This document shows, in pieces, positions 42,638 through 51,868 of a stretch of 64,000 nucleotides of DNA (its first letter is position 1; each line of letters opens with the position of its first letter). This DNA comes from Vibrio galatheae (GTDB lineage: Bacteria > Pseudomonadota > Gammaproteobacteria > Enterobacterales > Vibrionaceae). The stretch is from assembly GCF_000967545.1 (NCBI RefSeq), contig NZ_JXXV01000026.1, positions 1 to 64,000 on the forward strand, given 5' to 3'. Made by a program: the position numbers and the translations under genes. The notes beneath the pieces were generated by a model. That model was not told where the DNA came from. It ran no database searches and worked only from the letters and a program-made list of their open reading frames with translations.

Positions 42638-42988
42638 TCATTACTGCCAATTGTAGGCATAATGTTAAAAGAAATATTACTGAATTAGCCTGATAAATCA
42701 CCATCAAGGCAGTAAATACAACTGTAAAACAATCCTGTGGCAGTAATTTTTATTGTCACTATGATTTTGAATGATCTGTCGAGTGGATATTATGCAAGAG
42801 AAAGAATAATAAACTGGTTACAATTCAGCCATCAAGAGTATACCATTGCGCTAAAGAACTGGATAAGTATCTATGCGCGCAATTGCCCATTCATTATTCA
42901 GTATGTTGCTAACCCCTTCCTATTAATGGACGTACGCATCAATCAGCCACGTTGGCCTATTTCGTCTTTGCGTGTTTAGGAATTTACT
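42638..42988. promoter_or_regulatory. 351-bp divergent intergenic region with repeated octamer
   Basis: It holds the ctlX promoter side and the ABC-exporter promoter side. The octamer TTACTGCC (42641-42648) recurs inverted as GGCAGTAA at 42708-42715 and 42739-42746, possible operator copies for ctlX. No credible gene: an 80-codon frame at 42737-42979 has no family features. Confidence 0.55.
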
Positions 42989-44833
42989 ATGTTTAAGAAA
43001 TTTGAAGGCTTTACCAAGCCGTTCCCTGAGCAGGAGCCGACTCAACCTCCTTCGGGCATTTTTGCCTTTTGTCGCCACTACACTCGCGGATTTGAAATCC
43101 CATTACTCGTCATGTCTATCATGGCAACCATTGTCGCTATTGTTGAAGTGTCGCTATTTGGCGCTATGGGCAACCTTGTTGACTGGCTATCAAACAGTAA
43201 CCCTGAAACATTTTGGCAAGATAACCGCAGCGATCTTATCTTCTACGGCACCTTACTGCTGGTTGTGATGCCAATTCTTGTTGTGTGTTACTCGTTACTC
43301 GTACATCAGACTTTGCTCGGTAACTATCCGATGTCGATACGCTGGTTGGCTCACCGTTATCTGCTCAAGCAAAGCCTCAACTTCTATCAAGATGACTTTG
43401 CCGGGCGCGTCGCGACTAAAGTTATGCAAACCTCTTTGGCTGTGCGTGAAACGGTCATGAAGACGATGGACGTGTTTGTATACGTGTCTGTCTATTTCAC
43501 TTCAATCGTTGTACTACTGGCTCAGGCAGATTGGCGACTGGTCATTCCGATGATCATCTGGCTTTGCTGCTATGTCAGTATTCAGCTTTACTTCGTGCCA
43601 AAACTTAAGCAGGTCGCGTCAGAACAAGCGGATGCGCGCTCAACTATGACGGGTCGCATTGTTGATAGCTACACCAATATTGCAACCGTGAAGCTGTTCT
43701 CACACAGCAGACGTGAAACCGAATATGCAGAAGAAGGGATGAATGGATTCTTAGGCACCGTTTATCGCCAAATGCGCTTAGTGACGGGGTTCGATGTTGC
43801 GGTCGAAATTACTAACTATGTGTTGGTGTTCTCGATTGCCGCTCTGTCTATCTTCCTGTGGATGGACAGCTCCATCACCATTGGTGCCATTGCGATTGCA
43901 ATCGCGCTTGCTTTGCGTATCAACGGTATGTCGATGTGGATCATGTGGGAGGTCGGTGCGCTATTTGAAAACATGGGTACTGTTGTTGACGGTATGAAAA
44001 CCATGTCTAAGCCAATTGATATTCAAGATAAACCCGATGCCAAACCTTTGGTTGTCAACCAAGGGGGCATTGCGTTTGAAGATGTTAGTTTCCACTATGG
44101 CGACAAAACTAAAGGCGTGATTAGCCATCTCAATCTCAATATTAAGCCGGGTGAAAAAGTCGGCCTAGTCGGGCGCTCTGGGGCGGGTAAGTCGACCTTG
44201 GTTAACTTGCTACTGCGCTTCCACGATGTTGAAAGCGGCAAGATCAAAATTGATGGACAAGTGATCTCTGATGTCACGCAAGACTCTCTGCGCAGTATGA
44301 TAGGCATGGTGACTCAAGATACCTCGCTTCTGCATCGCTCAATTCGAGATAACATCTTGTACGGCAACCCAGATGCAACTGAAGACGAGTTGTTAAAAGC
44401 GACCAAGCAAGCACACGCTCATGAGTTTATCGAAACGCTCAACGACCCATTCGGCAACGTGGGCTACGATGCCCAAGTCGGCGAACGCGGGGTGAAACTC
44501 TCTGGTGGTCAACGCCAACGCATCGCTATTTCGCGAGTATTGCTAAAAGATGCACCACTGCTCATCTTAGATGAAGCAACGTCTGCACTGGACTCAGAAG
44601 TGGAAGCGGCGATTCAAGAAAGCCTAGTCGAGCTGATGCAAGGCAAGACTGTAATAGCCATTGCGCATCGACTCTCAACCATTGCCGCAATGGATCGCTT
44701 AATCGTACTCGATAAAGGCGAAATCGTTGAGCAAGGCACCCATCAGCAGTTGATTGAAAGCGGCGGTATTTACGCACAGCTATGGGCGCATCAGACGGGT
44801 GGCTTTATCCAAGACGAGGAAGAAGTAGCGTAA
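42989..44833 (+). CDS. ABC exporter, fused membrane and ATPase domains
   Basis: A 614-residue half-transporter of the MsbA/MdlB type: six membrane segments (about 35-330) followed by an ATPase domain (about 360-600) with Walker A Gly-Arg-Ser-Gly-Ala-Gly-Lys-Ser-Thr, signature Leu-Ser-Gly-Gly-Gln-Arg-Gln-Arg and Walker B Leu-Leu-Ile-Leu-Asp-Glu-Ala-Thr. It would act as a homodimer in the inner membrane. TTTAGGAATTTACT precedes the ATG. The substrate is unknown; lipid or multidrug export are the usual annotations. Confidence 0.9.
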   Translation: MFKKFEGFTKPFPEQEPTQPPSGIFAFCRHYTRGFEIPLLVMSIMATIVAIVEVSLFGAMGNLVDWLSNSNPETFWQDNRSDLIFYGTLLLVVMPILVVCYSLLVHQTLLGNYPMSIRWLAHRYLLKQSLNFYQDDFAGRVATKVMQTSLAVRETVMKTMDVFVYVSVYFTSIVVLLAQADWRLVIPMIIWLCCYVSIQLYFVPKLKQVASEQADARSTMTGRIVDSYTNIATVKLFSHSRRETEYAEEGMNGFLGTVYRQMRLVTGFDVAVEITNYVLVFSIAALSIFLWMDSSITIGAIAIAIALALRINGMSMWIMWEVGALFENMGTVVDGMKTMSKPIDIQDKPDAKPLVVNQGGIAFEDVSFHYGDKTKGVISHLNLNIKPGEKVGLVGRSGAGKSTLVNLLLRFHDVESGKIKIDGQVISDVTQDSLRSMIGMVTQDTSLLHRSIRDNILYGNPDATEDELLKATKQAHAHEFIETLNDPFGNVGYDAQVGERGVKLSGGQRQRIAISRVLLKDAPLLILDEATSALDSEVEAAIQESLVELMQGKTVIAIAHRLSTIAAMDRLIVLDKGEIVEQGTHQQLIESGGIYAQLWAHQTGGFIQDEEEVA

Positions 44834-44865
44834 GTTATTGATTTAATTTGCACATCAATAACTTA
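44831..44865 (+). repeat. AT-rich 12-bp inverted repeat at 3' end of ABC exporter
   Basis: Arms TAAGTTATTGAT (44831-44842, including the stop codon) and its exact complement (44854-44865), with an 11-nt loop. No T run follows. It may stabilise the mRNA end or mark the boundary of the SIR2 insertion. Confidence 0.55.
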
Positions 44866-44975
44866 AGATTGACCGAATCAGGCACTTTCCTTTCCATAAG
44901 CATTTTGTTACCAATACTTTTAAATGCTGATAACAATCAAATTTAACCCCAACGTCATAATTTTCAGAGGCAAAC

Positions 44976-46592
44976 ATGGGTAAAGAACAAGAATGGTCAC
45001 TAAACGGCTTTTTAGATGAACTAAAACGTATCCACGAAACTATGCCAGATAGGCGATTTGTTTTTATCTTGGGTGCCGGAGCCTCTATTGAATCCAAAGT
45101 AAAAGGCGCAGCCCGACTTGCAACAGAATGGATGAAAATTATCTTCCGACGATCTCAAAACGGTGAGGAGAGCAACTACTTGGAGTGGCTTAAAAATAAT
45201 CCACTAGACATTGAAGACTGGGATTACGATAACCTCGCAACTCACTATCCACAAATATTTAGTTGCTGTTTTGAAGGTGATCATGAATCTGGATATGCTG
45301 AGCTGGAAAAAGCAATCGAGCAAGGCAGTCCTAGCTTTGGTTACGCAGTATTGGCTTGGATTCTTGCACAAGATCGCCACAACATGGTTGTGACAACCAA
45401 CTTTGACAATTTGGTAGCGGATTCTATGTATATTTACGGTGGTAAGACCCCATTGGTTATTGGGCACGAGAGTCTTGCAAGTTACCTTAAACCAATGTCT
45501 CGTCGCCCTATGATTGCCAAGATTCACCGAGATCTGTTTACAGATCCTATTAATGACGAAGATGGTGTTGGTGAGCTTAAGACGGATTGGGTGGACGCAC
45601 TTAAAAGCATATTTCGTTTCTACACACCTGTTTTTATCGGATATGGTGGAAACGACGGAAGTTTGATGAATTTCCTCAACAGCCTAGCAACAAACGATAT
45701 TAGCGGCCGACCATTTTGGTGTTACTACGAACCAGATGGGAAACCTAACGGGGATATACCCACATTAATGGATAAACACCAAGGGGTCCTAGTAGCGACA
45801 CCAGGCTTTGACCAATTGATGTTCGAGATAGGAAAAGTATGGGGCTACAACAGGCATGACCAAAAATCTTTAGTTGCAAGAAATACACAAAAAATGTTGT
45901 CCACTTTAGATCAAGAAACATTAAAACTATTTAAGGAGAGCTCTGATGGCATAAGAGAAAAACTTCAAGAAGATGGCTCGGCAACTGGCGTAAAAAGAGA
46001 CTGGGTGGATTGGCAGATTAGAATTGACCAAGAACAAGACAAAGACAAAATAACTAGCATGTATAAAAATGCTATCAACAACTTGCCAAACTCGTACGAA
46101 CTACACAATAACTTTGCCAATCATCTTAAGGAATTGAAAGACTATGAATTGGCATTTGAGCATTACCAATCAGCGATGAAGTTAACTAATGATATTATAC
46201 CGATGGTAAATCTAGCCGAGTTATTTGCTGAACAGGGAAAACTAGAGGAGGCAGAAAACTACTATTTAAAGTCGCTTGAAAAAAATAGCAATGATGACTG
46301 TGCAAACAACAACTACGCTAACTTCCTAATAAAAAATGGACGCTATTTAGAAGCGGAACCTTATATACTAAAAGCCATTGAGCACTCAAATACAGAACCT
46401 GAAGACTTCAGAATTTACCTAGAAACATATATTGAGTTCCTATTGGAAAGCCAAAACTTAGTACTAGCTACAACTCAACTTAAGAAATTAGAAAAATTAG
46501 CCCCGTTATCCAAAGAGGGAATACAGTTGAAAGAACGATTAGCAACCGAACAAAACGATTTAGAGGAAACCTTGAAGAAAATTGAGCTTTAG
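44976..46592 (+). CDS. SIR2-TPR protein, putative antiphage NADase
   Basis: A 538-residue protein with an N-terminal SIR2 domain (about 25-300) and C-terminal tetratricopeptide-like repeats (about 355-530). The NAD site is Gly-Ala-Gly-Ala-Ser (33-37); likely catalytic residues are Asn142 (Thr-Thr-Asn-Phe-Asp) and His184 (Lys-Ile-His), though the usual Gly after that His is Arg. A Gly-Tyr-Gly-Gly-Asn-Asp motif follows. Defence proteins such as ThsA and the Dsr proteins use SIR2 domains to deplete NAD on infection. The gene is AT-richer than its neighbours, sits alone and has an AGAGG site. Antiphage activity is inference. Confidence 0.8.
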   Translation: MGKEQEWSLNGFLDELKRIHETMPDRRFVFILGAGASIESKVKGAARLATEWMKIIFRRSQNGEESNYLEWLKNNPLDIEDWDYDNLATHYPQIFSCCFEGDHESGYAELEKAIEQGSPSFGYAVLAWILAQDRHNMVVTTNFDNLVADSMYIYGGKTPLVIGHESLASYLKPMSRRPMIAKIHRDLFTDPINDEDGVGELKTDWVDALKSIFRFYTPVFIGYGGNDGSLMNFLNSLATNDISGRPFWCYYEPDGKPNGDIPTLMDKHQGVLVATPGFDQLMFEIGKVWGYNRHDQKSLVARNTQKMLSTLDQETLKLFKESSDGIREKLQEDGSATGVKRDWVDWQIRIDQEQDKDKITSMYKNAINNLPNSYELHNNFANHLKELKDYELAFEHYQSAMKLTNDIIPMVNLAELFAEQGKLEEAENYYLKSLEKNSNDDCANNNYANFLIKNGRYLEAEPYILKAIEHSNTEPEDFRIYLETYIEFLLESQNLVLATTQLKKLEKLAPLSKEGIQLKERLATEQNDLEETLKKIEL

Positions 46593-46653
46593 TGACGACT
46601 GGACAGCTTTTCACCTAGAGCGCGCTCAATGAGCTCTACATGTGTACTCTGTA

Positions 46654-46679
46654 ACAGCCTGTGGGATATCGCGGGCTGT
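46654..46679 (+). terminator. Terminator-like hairpin after SIR2-TPR gene
   Basis: A 6-bp GC-rich stem (ACAGCC / GGCTGT) with a 14-nt loop, followed by a mixed A/T stretch, 61 bp past the stop. Weak terminator call. Confidence 0.4.
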
Positions 46680-46760
46680 AAAAATTCTTATTTTCCACAG
46701 CACACCTATAATTTATCCCGAATAAGTTTCCAATTTAGTTTGCTAGAACTAATTAGCATC

Positions 46761-47585
46761 TCAATCCACAAAATGAGACTGGTAAAATTTAGGCGTGACG
46801 GCAATCTTCTTTTTAAACTGGCGTTGGAAGTGGGCTTGGTCAGCAAATCCTAGTTCTAATGCCACATCGGCGATCTCTTGCCCTGATTTCAGCATCACCT
46901 TCGCGCGCTTTATTTTCTCATCCATTAGATAGGCGTGAGGGGGTAAACCATAGTAATGCTTGAACGCTCTTAGGAGTTGGTATCGGCTCATTTGCGCTTC
47001 TTTGGCCAAGTGTTCCAAGTGAGGGGTGCGGCTAACATCATCGAGTAATTTTTCCTGTACTCGTTTTAGCGATGATGAGGGTAACGGCTTATTACTCAGT
47101 GGCGTTTGTCCGTGAACAGCTTCGATAAAGTCATACAGTCGCGTGTACACTTCAAGTTCGCTAGCTTCGTTTTGTAAACCTTGGAACAGTGATAAATAGC
47201 GACTTTTGATACGCTCATTACGCTCAAGGGCATTGCGAAATGGAGTATAGTCGGCGCTATAGCCTAGATGAGATTGTCCAATCACTTCTTGCTGCACTCG
47301 TCCCATCTGCTCGGTATCGACAAATAGCATGCTATAAGACCAAGTTCCCGCTTCAGGGTTGCAAGAGTGAACATCGGCTGGATTGATCGTCACTATGTCC
47401 CCTTTGCCAATATGGTGGGTTGTCTTATGGTTACGATAATTAGCCTTACCTTGCTCGATAATGCCAAACGAAAACTCATCATGGGAATGAGCTTGGTAGC
47501 ACGCCGTACTTTGGCTGGCGATTCGCATCTCTATCCACGGCAGTACTGTACTTTGTTTAAAGTTGGCACTGATGTCTTTTTTCAT
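46761..47585 (-). CDS. AraC family transcriptional regulator
   Basis: A 274-residue regulator with an N-terminal cupin (AraC-type arm; His-Ser-His-Asp-Glu-Phe-Ser-Phe-Gly near 33-41) and a C-terminal double HTH (about 175-270, with Met-Ser-Arg-Tyr-Gln-Leu-Leu-Arg-Ala-Phe). AAGGAGCGGCGC precedes the start. It follows the LysE exporter gene by 33 bp on the same strand; such pairs normally represent an exporter and its regulator. Confidence 0.9.
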   Translation of the reverse strand: MKKDISANFKQSTVLPWIEMRIASQSTACYQAHSHDEFSFGIIEQGKANYRNHKTTHHIGKGDIVTINPADVHSCNPEAGTWSYSMLFVDTEQMGRVQQEVIGQSHLGYSADYTPFRNALERNERIKSRYLSLFQGLQNEASELEVYTRLYDFIEAVHGQTPLSNKPLPSSSLKRVQEKLLDDVSRTPHLEHLAKEAQMSRYQLLRAFKHYYGLPPHAYLMDEKIKRAKVMLKSGQEIADVALELGFADQAHFQRQFKKKIAVTPKFYQSHFVD

Positions 47586-47618
47586 GCGCCGCTCCTTGCG
47601 CGTGATGGGTTCATAACA

Positions 47619-48212
47619 CTATAGCCAAATCATGCTAACAGATGCCGCCAAAGTAATCGCCATCATTCGATTAAATGTGCGCTGTTTATATGGCTCTGCC
47701 AGATACTTTGCAAACGCTCGCCCAGTGAGCGCCCATAGTCCAACGCCGACAATGCAGCACATTAACGAAACCAAGGTAAAGACCCACAACCAATGTTCGG
47801 AATCACTTTGCCCAACCACATATAGGCTCACGCCCGACATCGCGACCAGCCAAGCTTTCGGGTTGAGTAATTGGGTTAGTGAACCTATCCACCAGCCCGA
47901 AGTCATTGTTTTCTGTCGTTGGTAATCTGCCACAGAGGCAGTAAAGATTTGATAAGCAAGATAGAGCAAAAACGCACTGCCAATCCACTTAAGCGCGCTC
48001 TCTAAGCGAGGAATAAATGCAACGACTTGATGCACCATAGCGCCAGAAATCAGCACAACCAGAGCGTAGGCAATGGAAGCGCCAAGCACCAACTTTAGTG
48101 CTTCTGTGCTGCCACGCTGAACCGCCGTAGCGGTCGCCAATAAGTTTACCGGGCCTGGGGTTGCCGCTCCAACAAATGCAAACGCCAACATCGCAATAAC
48201 TAAACTGTTCAT
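47619..48212 (-). CDS. LysE/RhtB family amino-acid exporter
   Basis: A 197-residue membrane protein with five to six segments and the family start Ala-Thr-Pro-Gly-Pro-Val-Asn (near 17-23). These export amino acids such as lysine, threonine or homoserine lactone-like compounds. AAAGGAGG precedes the ATG. It is the first gene of an exporter-AraC unit. The substrate is not known. Confidence 0.9.
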   Translation of the reverse strand: MNSLVIAMLAFAFVGAATPGPVNLLATATAVQRGSTEALKLVLGASIAYALVVLISGAMVHQVVAFIPRLESALKWIGSAFLLYLAYQIFTASVADYQRQKTMTSGWWIGSLTQLLNPKAWLVAMSGVSLYVVGQSDSEHWLWVFTLVSLMCCIVGVGLWALTGRAFAKYLAEPYKQRTFNRMMAITLAASVSMIWL

Positions 48213-48312
48213 TTCGTCCTCCTTTATCGGTAAACCAAAGTAGCGCGAGATAAAACAGAGTTATTGAACGATATTGCACACACCCAGATTTGTTATAGCT
48301 AAAACGAAAAAA

Positions 48313-48332
48313 GCCACACTCAAGAGTGTGGC
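48313..48332 (-). terminator. Intrinsic terminator after pirin gene
   Basis: A 9-bp stem (GCCACACTC / GAGTGTGGC) with a 2-nt apex, followed on the minus strand by a run of six T. It ends the pirin transcript. Confidence 0.88.
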
Positions 48333-48418
48333 AAAACAACATGAACTGGCAGTGGATTGTTCGTTTTGTGTTGAATGAAGCCCAAATCGAGCTTCAAAAA
48401 ATCGTTCGATAAATCAAT

Positions 48419-49267
48419 CTAGTATGTTTCGAAAACACCAGCGTTATAGTCGTTAATCGTTTGTTCGATTTCAGCCATACTGTTCATGACAAATGGACCA
48501 TAGTGAACCACAGGCTCATTAATCGGCTCACCAGCGAAAATCAGCAACCCACTTGGCTCTAGGGCATTGAGTTCGACTCGCTCACCTTTAGTCAGCAGCG
48601 CCAATTCACCTTGTTTAACCTCACGCTCCCCTACTCGTACCGAACCTTTGTAAATCAATACCATCATATTGAACTGCTCAGGTGCACTCAGGTTAAGGAA
48701 ATGGCCTTTATCTGAACGCCAATCAGAGACACTGAGTTCGACGCCAGTATCATTTAACGGGCCTTTAAGCGGCTGTTCATTGGCGCTAATACTACCGGCA
48801 AGTACTCGTACTAAACCCAGCTCTTCATTGCTGTATTCCGTGATCGTTTCTGGCTGGAAGTCGTGATACTTCGCAGGTTTCATCTTGTCTCGCGCTGGTT
48901 GGTTTATCCAAATCTGAAAGCCATGCAAATCCCCCTGCTCCATGATCGGCATTTCACTGTGAATAACACCGCGCCCCGCTGCCATCCATTGCGCGCCACC
49001 GCTTCTTAGCTCTCCAACATTCCCCATATGGTCTCTATGTTGAAAATGGCCCTTAAGCATATACGTCAGCGTTTCGATACCGCGATGCGGATGAGGAGGA
49101 AATCCGCCAACATAATCGGCGCGTTGATCAGATTTCAGCTCATCAACCATCAGAAACGGAGAAAACTGTGCGTTATTAAACCCAGCAACTCGCTGTATTT
49201 TCACGCCATCGCCATCTGAGGTTGGTTGGACGCGGATAATTTGATTGATTTGTCTGGTTGCACTCAT
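48419..49267 (-). CDS. Pirin family protein
   Basis: A 282-residue bicupin protein. The N-terminal cupin carries the metal site His-Pro-His-Arg-Gly (about 58-62) with a following His (Gly-His-Phe-Gln-His) and Glu. Family members are quercetin 2,3-dioxygenases or regulatory proteins; which applies is unknown. The start at 49267 (Met-Ser-Ala-Thr-Arg) has GGGAGACAAC; a longer frame to 49321 lacks one. Confidence 0.9.
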   Translation of the reverse strand: MSATRQINQIIRVQPTSDGDGVKIQRVAGFNNAQFSPFLMVDELKSDQRADYVGGFPPHPHRGIETLTYMLKGHFQHRDHMGNVGELRSGGAQWMAAGRGVIHSEMPIMEQGDLHGFQIWINQPARDKMKPAKYHDFQPETITEYSNEELGLVRVLAGSISANEQPLKGPLNDTGVELSVSDWRSDKGHFLNLSAPEQFNMMVLIYKGSVRVGEREVKQGELALLTKGERVELNALEPSGLLIFAGEPINEPVVHYGPFVMNSMAEIEQTINDYNAGVFETY

Positions 49268-49385
49268 GTTGTCTCCCAATGTTCTGGCTCCTTCAAGGAA
49301 TAATGCCAGTCTACTCATCACTGAAAAGAATATGAGCGGGAAGATTAGAGCCTCTCGTTCGAATTATTCGAACAAGCCTCCTAAT

Positions 49386-49883
49386 CTACGCTGGCAATAA
49401 GGTTTTAAGAGACGTTGGGACAATCCGTCTGTGAACTGGGGCAACGAAGAACATATACACTTTACCCAAGGTGTTCTTTACATCAACCACAGTAGTGGCA
49501 TGCAGCACCATGCGATCGCCTTTAGGCACGATGAGAAAAGAGAGCCTAACATTGAGATGTTTATCGCAATCTTCGACCACCAGTTCATTGGGCTCTATAC
49601 TCACGATAGAGAAAATACCGATTTGATCCCCTACCTGATAGTCATCAAGCGCCTTATCCTTATCCACATCCGCCAAGCTACCTAAGTGCTTCAGTCCAAG
49701 TTTGGACACAATACGATTACGCACATCCATTAAGGTATTGACCCAATTAGGTGTCTTTTTCATTGTCGTAATGTAGATCTCTAACGCACTTTCACCTTGA
49801 TAAGGCAACTCAATGTTGTGTGTGTCAGCGAAGTAAGCACCGTCAAGATAAGAGTGAATAAGAGCGTTATGGGGAATATTCAT
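49386..49883 (-). CDS. DUF2867 family protein
   Basis: A 165-residue cytoplasmic protein that fits the DUF2867 pattern: Trp-Val-Asn-Thr-Leu-Met-Asp-Val-Arg-Asn-Arg (about 47-57), Asp-Lys-His-Leu-Asn-Val-Arg (about 106-112) and a C-terminal Val-Ala-Pro-Val-His-Arg motif. No function is established for the family; some relatives are fused to NAD-dependent epimerases. Single gene. Confidence 0.78.
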   Translation of the reverse strand: MNIPHNALIHSYLDGAYFADTHNIELPYQGESALEIYITTMKKTPNWVNTLMDVRNRIVSKLGLKHLGSLADVDKDKALDDYQVGDQIGIFSIVSIEPNELVVEDCDKHLNVRLSFLIVPKGDRMVLHATTVVDVKNTLGKVYMFFVAPVHRRIVPTSLKTLLPA

Positions 49884-50150
49884 CGTTGAGCCTTATGCGA
49901 GAATCATTGTGTTTGTGATTCAACTTAACCGCTAAAATTGACGAAACAAAGCGATGTAAGCGAGATTTGTCGACTTGTCTCACTATTGCTCAAGGAGAGT
50001 TGTTTCCCAGAAGTGCTAACCACCAGCGGCTCAGTTCACTGACAGTTATTTTCTCTACTACTGAGAACTCACTCAGCGAAACTAACATTGGTATACCTTG
50101 AGCAACACGCTAAGATAGCGCCACTTAACGTCACGGATGTAACTATTATT

Positions 50151-51449
50151 ATGAACAATGCTCAACCGTTTATTGATGCCGGTGTCAAATACACGCCACA
50201 CTATTTTCAGGTTCCGTTAGATTATTCCGATCTCAGCCAAGGCAAGATCACCGTTTTTGCGCGTGAACTGTCCCTAAGCGCCGATGGCGACAGCACAAAA
50301 CCTTGGTTAGTGTACTTTCAGGGTGGCCCTGGGTTTCCTTCCCCACGCCAGAACGGAAACAGTGGTTGGGTAACACGCGCATTGCAAGAGTATCGCGTGC
50401 TACTGCTCGATCAGAGGGGAACAGGTAACAGTAGCGTCATCTCTCACCAGACGTTGGCGCACCTATCTTCGGAAGAGCAAGCGCAATATCTGAGTCATTT
50501 TCGCGCCGACAATATCGTCCGTGATGCGGAATTTATCCGTGAAGAATTCGGCGTTAAGCAGTGGTCTATTCTCGGACAAAGCTTTGGGGGGTTTTGTTCA
50601 CTGACTTATCTGTCTCTTTTCCCTGAAAGCCTGTCACGCAGCTATATCACCGGTGGCGTACCTTCGATATCTCGTCATCCTGATGATGTTTATCACGCCA
50701 CATTTAAGCGCACAATGGATAAGAACCAAGCGTTTTTCCAACAGTTTCCGAAAGCACAACAACTGTGTAAACAAATCGCCGATCACCTGCTTGAGCATGA
50801 AGAATTTCTGCCCAACGGCCAACGCTTTACCGTTGAACAGTTCCAACAGATTGGGATTAATTTTGGCGTAAGTGATACCTTTCTACCCACTTACTACGCG
50901 TTAGAAAACGCGCTGATTGAAGTCAATGGCAAACCCCAGTTACGCTATGAATTTCTTAATAGCATGTTGTTCGAGCAAGGCTTTCAGACCAATCCTATTT
51001 ATGCTCTGTTGCATGAGTCGATTTATTGCCAAGGCTTCGCCTCCAACTGGAGTGCGCACCGAGTAAGACAAGAGCATGATGCTTTCAACTACGATAAGAG
51101 CAAGCCTTTCTATTTCACTGGCGAAATGGTGTTCCCTTGGATGTTCGACCAATACCAAACGCTGCAACCACTAAAACAGGCGGCGGAGTTAATCGCCAGC
51201 AAGCAAGATTGGTCAGCCTTGTACGATGCCAAGCAGTTAGCCAGCAACAAGGTGCCCGTAAGTTGCGCGGTCTATGCGGATGACATGTTCGTTGAGATGG
51301 ATATTAGCCGCGAAACACTGACAATGATCCCGAATGCCAAGGCGTGGATTACCAATGAGTATGAGCACAATGGGTTGCGTGCCGATGGTGAAAAGATCTT
51401 AGACAAACTCATCGCAATGGGTGAGCAAACTGCCGCAACGCTAATTTAG
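50151..51449 (+). CDS. Alpha/beta hydrolase, prolyl aminopeptidase-like (S33)
   Basis: A 432-residue hydrolase with Gly-Gly-Pro-Gly-Phe-Pro (about 63-68, oxyanion region), Asp-Gln-Arg-Gly-Thr-Gly-Asn-Ser, the nucleophile in Gly-Gln-Ser-Phe-Gly-Gly (Ser near 147), and the later Asp/His pair in Ala-Asp-Asp-Met and Glu-His-Asn-Gly. Length fits the Aeromonas-type prolyl iminopeptidases (about 425), which remove N-terminal proline. The ATG at 50151 gives a proper start; an upstream frame extends to 50088 without family match. Confidence 0.86.
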   Translation: MNNAQPFIDAGVKYTPHYFQVPLDYSDLSQGKITVFARELSLSADGDSTKPWLVYFQGGPGFPSPRQNGNSGWVTRALQEYRVLLLDQRGTGNSSVISHQTLAHLSSEEQAQYLSHFRADNIVRDAEFIREEFGVKQWSILGQSFGGFCSLTYLSLFPESLSRSYITGGVPSISRHPDDVYHATFKRTMDKNQAFFQQFPKAQQLCKQIADHLLEHEEFLPNGQRFTVEQFQQIGINFGVSDTFLPTYYALENALIEVNGKPQLRYEFLNSMLFEQGFQTNPIYALLHESIYCQGFASNWSAHRVRQEHDAFNYDKSKPFYFTGEMVFPWMFDQYQTLQPLKQAAELIASKQDWSALYDAKQLASNKVPVSCAVYADDMFVEMDISRETLTMIPNAKAWITNEYEHNGLRADGEKILDKLIAMGEQTAATLI

Positions 51450-51459
51450 ATAGAACGAC

Positions 51460-51481
51460 TAGCCCCCTGTCGCGGGGGCTA
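51460..51481. terminator. Intrinsic terminator between hydrolase and VOC genes
   Basis: An 8-bp stem (TAGCCCCC / GGGGGCTA) with a 6-nt loop and a short T tract on the plus side, between convergent genes. Confidence 0.85.
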
Positions 51482-51487
51482 ATTTTC

Positions 51488-51868
51488 TCAGCTCATAGAG
51501 TGAAAGCCGATCATGTTGCCTTCGGTATCAGCTGCAATAGAGATAAAACCATACTGACCGATAGCAAATTTAGGTTGCATCACTTTGCCACCCGCGGCTT
51601 CAACTCTGGATTGCTCATTGGCACAATCTTGGCACGAGAAATAAACTAGCGTGCTGTTTCCTCCTGCCGAAACGCCTTCCATTTTAGCCAGCGCACCAGC
51701 GGCTCCGTATTGTTCCATTGACGACGGAAACAACCACATCTCGAGATTCATTTTTGCGTCATAATCAAGCTGCTCTAATGACGTCTGCAACACGGCCTCA
51801 TAAAAGGCTTTTGCGCGCGGCATATCATCAACATAAATTTCAAACCAACCTACCGGATTCATTTGCAT
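51488..51868 (-). CDS. VOC family (glyoxalase/bleomycin-resistance fold) protein
   Basis: A 126-residue protein with the vicinal-oxygen-chelate fold: Gly-Trp-Phe-Glu-Ile-Tyr-Val-Asp-Asp-Met (7-16) and Ala-Phe-Tyr-Glu-Ala-Val-Leu (21-27). Close relatives are annotated as predicted lactoylglutathione lyase-like enzymes; function unknown. AAGGAGG lies just before the ATG. Confidence 0.85.
   Translation of the reverse strand: MQMNPVGWFEIYVDDMPRAKAFYEAVLQTSLEQLDYDAKMNLEMWLFPSSMEQYGAAGALAKMEGVSAGGNSTLVYFSCQDCANEQSRVEAAGGKVMQPKFAIGQYGFISIAADTEGNMIGFHSMS

Noticed and set aside
42737-42979. 80-codon plus-strand frame before the ABC exporter
   Set aside because: Low-complexity, no domain, and it occupies a promoter region.
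46629-46853. 74-codon plus-strand frame after the SIR2 gene
   Set aside because: It runs antisense into the AraC gene and has no family features.
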